Shown here piece after piece: positions 59,963-64,000 of a DNA stretch of 64,000 nucleotides. The position numbers were made by a program, and so were the translations under genes. The notes beneath the pieces are model-generated. The model was not told the origin of the DNA. It did no database searches and saw nothing but the letters and a program-made list of their open reading frames with translations. Position 1 is the first letter of the stretch. Each line of letters starts with the position of its first letter. The stretch is from NCBI RefSeq assembly GCF_010730575.1, contig NZ_AP022614.1:5704001-5768000 (forward strand), in the 5' to 3' direction. Source of the DNA: Mycobacterium parmense (GTDB lineage Bacteria > Actinomycetota > Actinomycetes > Mycobacteriales > Mycobacteriaceae).

Positions 59963-62266
59963 ATGGCGCCGCGGGTGAAGCTCACCAATGCGGACAAGGT
60001 GCTGTACCCGGCCACCGGCACCACGAAGCAGGACATCTTCGACTACTACACCCGCATCGCCGAGGTGATGATCCCGCACATCGCCGGGCGCCCCGCCACC
60101 CGAAAACGCTGGCCGAACGGCGTCGACGAAGCGTCCTTCTTCGAAAAGCAATTGGCATCCTCGGCGCCCGACTGGCTGCCGCGTGCCAGCGTCACCCACC
60201 GGTCCGGGACGACGACATACCCGATCATCGACAGCCTTGACGGGCTGGCGTGGATCGCGCAGCAGGCGGCGCTGGAGGTGCACGTGCCGCAGTGGCGTTT
60301 CGTGGCCGAGTGGACCCGGAGCAAGGCCGCACAGCTCAAACCAGGCCCGGCGACTCGGTTGGTGTTCGACCTCGACCCCGGTGAGGGCGTCACGATGCCG
60401 CAACTGGCCGAGGTGGCCAACGCGGTCCGCGATCTCATCGACGGCATCGGCCTGGTCACCTTTCCCCTGACCAGCGGCAGCAAGGGCCTGCACCTCTACA
60501 CGCCGCTGCAGGAGCCGGTGAGCAGCAAGGGCGCGACCGTACTGGCGAAACGCGTTGCGCAGCAACTGGAACAGACGATGCCCAAGCTGGTCACGTCGAC
60601 CATGACCAAGAGTGTGCGCGCGGGCAAGGTGTTCTTGGACTGGAGCCAGAACAACGGCTCCAAGACCACCATCGCGCCCTACTCGCTGCGCGGCCGCGAA
60701 CAACCGACGGTCGCCGCTCCGCGTACCTGGGCGGAGCTCGGCGAGCCCGGGCTGCGCCAGCTGCGCTACGACGAAGTGCTGGCGCGGGTCGCGCGGGATG
60801 GTGACCTGCTGGCGCCGCTGGACGCCGACGCGCCGATGCCCGACCGGCTGTCCCGATACCGCAGCATGCGCGACGCGTCGAAGACGCCAGAACCGGTGCC
60901 CAACGCGGAACCGGCTGCCGGGCAAGGCAACAGCTTCGTCATCCAGGAGCATCACGCTCGTCGGCTGCACTACGATTTCCGGCTCGAGCGCGATGGCGTG
61001 CTGGTGTCCTGGGCGGTGCCGAAGAACCTCCCGCAAACGACGTCGGTGAATCACCTGGCGGTGCACACCGAAGACCATCCGCTGGAATACGGGGGCTTCG
61101 AAGGCGTGATCCCGAAAGGGGAGTACGGCGCCGGAAAGGTGATCATCTGGGACTCGGGGACCTACGACGCGGAGAAGTTCCACGACCCTTCCGGGCAGGG
61201 GTCCGAGAAGGGGTCCGAGAAGGGGTCCGAGAAGGGGGAGGTGATCGTCAACCTGCACGGCAGCCGAATCTCCGGACGGTATGCGCTGATTCAGACCAAG
61301 GGCGACCAGTGGCTGGCGCACCGGATGAAGGACCAGCACGTCTTCGACTTCGACGCGATCGCCCCCATGCTCGCCACGCACGGGTCGGTGGCGGCCCTGA
61401 AAGCGGGCCAGTGGGCGTTCGAGGGCAAATGGGACGGCTACCGCATCCTGGTCGAGGTCGACCACGGCGCCGTGCGCGTGCGCTCTCGGCGCGGCCGCGA
61501 CGTCACCGACGAATACCCCCAATTGGCCTCGCTGGCCGATGATTTGCGGCAACACCACGTAGTGCTGGACGGCGAGGCGGTCGTGCTCGACGCCGGCGGC
61601 GTGCCCAGCTTCCATGCGATGCAGAACCGGGGCCGCGGCGCTCGCGTCGAATTCTGGGCCTTCGATCTGCTGTACCTGGACGGCCGCTCGCTGCTGCGCG
61701 CCCGCTATCGCGACCGGCGAAAGTTGCTGGAAACGTTGGCCGGTGGCAGCCGACTCGTCGTGCCCGACCTGTTGCCCGGTGACGGCAGGCAGGCGCTGCA
61801 GCATTCCGCCGAGCACGGCTGGGAGGGGGTGGTCGCCAAGAAGCGCGACTCCACCTACCAGCCCGGCCGGCGTTCGGCCTCGTGGGTCAAGGACAAGCAC
61901 TGGAACACCCAGGAGGTCGTGATTGGCGGCTGGAAGGCCGGCGAAGGCGGACGCACGAGCGGCATCGGTTCGCTGCTGCTGGGCATACCGGGCGACCGTG
62001 GCCTGCGCTTCGCCGGACGCGTCGGGACCGGCTTCTCCGAGCGTGAATTGGCCGACCTGAAGAAGAGGCTGGCGCCGCTGCACACCGACCGGTCGCCGTT
62101 CGACCCGCCGCTTCCCCGCAGCGAGGCCAGGGGTGTGACGTACGTCGAGCCGGTGCTGGTGGGTGAGGTGCGATACAGCGAGTGGACCCCCGATGACCGC
62201 CTGCGCCAATCGAGTTGGCGCGGTCTGCGACCCGACAAGGAACCGAGCGAGGTGGTGCGCGAATGA
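59963..62266 (+). CDS. ligD: Multifunctional NHEJ DNA ligase LigD (polymerase-phosphoesterase-ligase)
   Basis: A 767-residue protein from the ATG at 59963. Order of domains: POL (about 5-290, metal site D136/D138 in VFDLDPGEG), PE (about 325-470, HHARRLHYDFRLE with catalytic His and Asp) and LIG (about 475-760, adenylated K489 in FEGKWDGYR). It adds nucleotides, trims 3' ends and seals breaks held by Ku. A loop in the PE domain holds three GSEK repeats not present in M. tuberculosis LigD as recalled. In M. tuberculosis mku and ligD are next to each other; here about 5 kb of polyol genes separate them. Confidence 0.96.
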   Translation: MAPRVKLTNADKVLYPATGTTKQDIFDYYTRIAEVMIPHIAGRPATRKRWPNGVDEASFFEKQLASSAPDWLPRASVTHRSGTTTYPIIDSLDGLAWIAQQAALEVHVPQWRFVAEWTRSKAAQLKPGPATRLVFDLDPGEGVTMPQLAEVANAVRDLIDGIGLVTFPLTSGSKGLHLYTPLQEPVSSKGATVLAKRVAQQLEQTMPKLVTSTMTKSVRAGKVFLDWSQNNGSKTTIAPYSLRGREQPTVAAPRTWAELGEPGLRQLRYDEVLARVARDGDLLAPLDADAPMPDRLSRYRSMRDASKTPEPVPNAEPAAGQGNSFVIQEHHARRLHYDFRLERDGVLVSWAVPKNLPQTTSVNHLAVHTEDHPLEYGGFEGVIPKGEYGAGKVIIWDSGTYDAEKFHDPSGQGSEKGSEKGSEKGEVIVNLHGSRISGRYALIQTKGDQWLAHRMKDQHVFDFDAIAPMLATHGSVAALKAGQWAFEGKWDGYRILVEVDHGAVRVRSRRGRDVTDEYPQLASLADDLRQHHVVLDGEAVVLDAGGVPSFHAMQNRGRGARVEFWAFDLLYLDGRSLLRARYRDRRKLLETLAGGSRLVVPDLLPGDGRQALQHSAEHGWEGVVAKKRDSTYQPGRRSASWVKDKHWNTQEVVIGGWKAGEGGRTSGIGSLLLGIPGDRGLRFAGRVGTGFSERELADLKKRLAPLHTDRSPFDPPLPRSEARGVTYVEPVLVGEVRYSEWTPDDRLRQSSWRGLRPDKEPSEVVRE
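61199..61234 (+). repeat. Three tandem 12-bp repeats in ligD
   Basis: GGGTCCGAGAAG repeated exactly three times, in frame, encoding GSEK at residues 413-424 in a surface loop of the phosphoesterase domain. The identical units indicate a recent, slippage-prone expansion that can change length without breaking the frame. Confidence 0.95.
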
Positions 62267-64000
62267 AATGGGTGACCTTCCGAGGGGCCGACGGCGAGCG
62301 GACCGGGGTGCTCGCCGGCGACGCGATCCACCCGATGCCGCCGGGAGTGGCGCTGCTCGACCTGATCGGGCGTGGCGCCGAGGGGCTCCACCAAGCCGCC
62401 GAGGAGGCGCTGCGCGCCACGTCGGTGCGTCTGGCGGACGTGACGCTGATGGCGCCGATCCCGCGTCCCCCGTCGATCCGAGACTCGCTGTGCTTCTTGG
62501 ACCACATGCGCAACTGCCAGGGCGCGCTCGGCGCTGGGCGGACGCTCGCCGACAGCTGGTACCGCATCCCGGCCTTTTACTTTGCCTGTCCTGCAACCGT
62601 TCTCGGGCCGTACGAGGACGCTCCCACGGCGCCGGGAAGCGCTTGGCAGGATTTCGAATTGGAGATTGCCGCGGTCATCGGAGCCGGTGGCAAAGACCTG
62701 ACGGTGGAAGAGGCCGAACGCGCCATCATCGGCTACACCATCTTCAACGACTGGTCGGCGCGCGACCTCCAGCAGCTGGAGAGCCAACTGGCGATCGGGC
62801 AGGGCAAGGGCAAGGACAGCGGGGTGACGCTGGGTCCATACCTGGTCACGCCCGACGAGCTCGAACCGTACCGCCGTGACGGCAAGTTCGACCTGGCAGC
62901 GCAGGCCCTGGTCAACGAGAACGTTATCGGTTCGGGGTCGACCGCCCAGATGGACTGGACATTCGGCGAAGTCATCTCCTACGTCTCGCGCGGCGTGACC
63001 CTGGCCCCCGGCGACGTCATCGGCTCGGGAACGGTGCCCACCTGCACCCTCGTCGAGCATCTCGATCCCGCGCGGCTGGAAGCGTTTCCGGGTTGGCTGC
63101 GCGACGGTGACGTCGTCACGCTCCGGGTCCAGGGGCTGGGCGAGACGCGCCAGACCGTGCGTGCCGCCGGCGCCCCCCACCCGCTGCCGTCGCGCCCCAA
63201 TCCGGACTCCGCGCCCGCCCCCGCCCGTGTCAACCGGGCGCCCGCGAAAGTGCCCTACACGCGTGGGCTGCACCGGGTGGGCGACCGGGTGTGGGCGTGG
63301 ACGCTGCCCGACGGCGGCTACGGGTGGAGCAACGCCGGTCTGGTCGCCGGTGACGGCGCCTCGCTGCTGGTCGACACCTTGTTCGATCTGGCGTTGACCC
63401 GGGAGATGCTCGCCGCGATGAGACCTGTCACCTCATCGGCCCCCATCACCGACGCGTTGATCACCCACTCGAACGGCGACCACACCCACGGCAACCAGCT
63501 GCTCGACCCCGCGGTCCGGATCATCGCCGCGCGGGGCACCGCCGACGAGATCGCCCACGGCATGGCGCCCGCGATGCTGGCGATGGCGCAGACCGCCAAC
63601 CTCGGCCCCGTTGCCACCTCTTACACGCGAGATCGGTTCGGGCACTTCGACTTCAGTGGCATCACGATCCGCAACGCAGACCAGACCTTCGACCGCGAGC
63701 TCACGATGGATGTTGGCGGGCGCCGCGTCGAGCTGCTGAACCTGGGTCCCGCGCATACCGCCGCGGATTCGGTGGTGCACGTGCCCGACGCCGGGGTGCT
63801 GTTCGGCGGCGATCTGCTGTTCATCGGCTGCACCCCGATCGTGTGGGCGGGCCCGATCGCCAACTGGGTCGCGGCCTGCGACACGATGATCGCCCTGGAT
63901 GCCCCGACGGTGGTGCCCGGCCACGGCCCGGTCACCGACCCGGACGGTATCCGCGCCGTCCGCGGTTATCTGACACATGTCTGCGAGCAGGCCGAGGCCG
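62263..64000 (+). CDS. FAH-family / metallo-beta-lactamase-fold fusion protein (Rv0939-like), C-terminus cut
   Basis: An open frame of 579 codons runs off the window. Residues 1-295 are a fumarylacetoacetase-family domain: SLCFLDHMRNC, WQDFELEIAAVIGAGGKDL (metal-binding Glu pair region), NDWSARDLQQLE and GSGTVPTCTLVEH. After a proline-rich linker (SRPNPDSAPAPARVNRAP) comes a metallo-beta-lactamase-like domain from about residue 325: THSNGDHTHGNQL for zinc, GPAHTAADSVVHVPDAG, FGGDLLF and VVPGHGPVT. It starts in ATGA overlap with ligD. Members may hydrolyse or isomerise diketo acids and hydrolyse esters; the true substrate is unknown. Rv0939 occupies the same place. Confidence 0.87.
   Translation, partial: MKWVTFRGADGERTGVLAGDAIHPMPPGVALLDLIGRGAEGLHQAAEEALRATSVRLADVTLMAPIPRPPSIRDSLCFLDHMRNCQGALGAGRTLADSWYRIPAFYFACPATVLGPYEDAPTAPGSAWQDFELEIAAVIGAGGKDLTVEEAERAIIGYTIFNDWSARDLQQLESQLAIGQGKGKDSGVTLGPYLVTPDELEPYRRDGKFDLAAQALVNENVIGSGSTAQMDWTFGEVISYVSRGVTLAPGDVIGSGTVPTCTLVEHLDPARLEAFPGWLRDGDVVTLRVQGLGETRQTVRAAGAPHPLPSRPNPDSAPAPARVNRAPAKVPYTRGLHRVGDRVWAWTLPDGGYGWSNAGLVAGDGASLLVDTLFDLALTREMLAAMRPVTSSAPITDALITHSNGDHTHGNQLLDPAVRIIAARGTADEIAHGMAPAMLAMAQTANLGPVATSYTRDRFGHFDFSGITIRNADQTFDRELTMDVGGRRVELLNLGPAHTAADSVVHVPDAGVLFGGDLLFIGCTPIVWAGPIANWVAACDTMIALDAPTVVPGHGPVTDPDGIRAVRGYLTHVCEQAEA

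Noticed and set aside
59897..62596. Long open frame on the minus strand opposite ligD (899 codons)
   Set aside because: It is the antisense of the conserved ligD and FAH genes; the product is His/Arg/Gln-rich low-complexity sequence without any domain.
1..64000. CRISPR arrays and intrinsic terminators with clear U-tracts
   Set aside because: No regularly spaced direct repeats with unique spacers were seen; the tandem repeats found are inside genes or IS ends. GC-rich hairpins between convergent genes lack T-runs and were too weak to call.

Overview
This GC-rich window comes from a mycobacterium, most likely a slow grower near the Mycobacterium avium complex. It carries a PE-family protein, a DUF732 secreted protein, mycofactocin-type dehydrogenases, F420-type luciferase-like oxidoreductases and GTG/TTG starts. 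From about 43 kb onward the gene order follows the M. tuberculosis segment Rv0923c-mntH-Rv0926c-Rv0927c-pstS3-pstC2-pstA1-mku-ligD-Rv0939. That synteny is recalled from the known M. tuberculosis map; no search was run.

Region 1 (1-27.9 kb) is a dense catabolic island. It encodes two cytochromes P450, an NDMA-type alcohol dehydrogenase, an aldehyde dehydrogenase, a class III CoA-transferase and an acyl-CoA synthetase. It also has two acyl-CoA dehydrogenases (one a fused double protein), a MaoC-like hydratase pair, several SDRs, an Ltp2-like retro-aldolase with a DUF35 partner, a second DUF35 protein, an MhpB-like extradiol dioxygenase, a nitroreductase, a luciferase-like oxidoreductase, and two AveC-like membrane proteins. 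Together these look like a route that hydroxylates and oxidises a hydrophobic (terpenoid- or steroid-like) molecule, activates it as a CoA thioester and shortens it by beta-oxidation ending in retro-aldol cleavage. The substrate is unknown. Two sets of regulatory repeats tie the genes together. One is a palindrome TGACAGTnnACTGTCA found in four exact copies and one imperfect copy around the TetR gene at 14.0-14.6 kb. The other is an 18-bp asymmetric element in two copies. The island also encodes a TetR protein with two DNA-binding domains in one chain.

Region 2 (28.1-36.8 kb) is a second fatty-acid-type catabolic operon: TetR, SCP2-type thiolase, SRPBCC protein, MaoC hydratase, SDR, acyl-CoA dehydrogenase, esterase and acyl-CoA synthetase. 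Its two sides carry near-identical 168-bp remnants of a LuxR regulator gene.

Region 3 (36.9-43.0 kb) is a decayed accessory segment next to a tRNA-Arg gene. It has phage-like small genes, a frameshifted N-terminal fragment resembling a membrane cyclase, a PE protein with YadA-head-like repeats, an IS3-family element whose two transposase frames are fused by a small deletion, and a truncated IS481-family element.

Region 4 (43.0-64.0 kb) is core-like: luciferase-like oxidoreductase, a gamma-glutamylcyclotransferase/poly-gamma-glutamate hydrolase fusion, mntH, three pstS3-type genes with pstC2 and pstA1 (no pstB in view), mku, a four-gene polyol/sugar operon, ligD, and a FAH/metallo-beta-lactamase fusion cut by the window end. 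Ku and LigD supply non-homologous end joining. The Pst genes supply high-affinity phosphate uptake.
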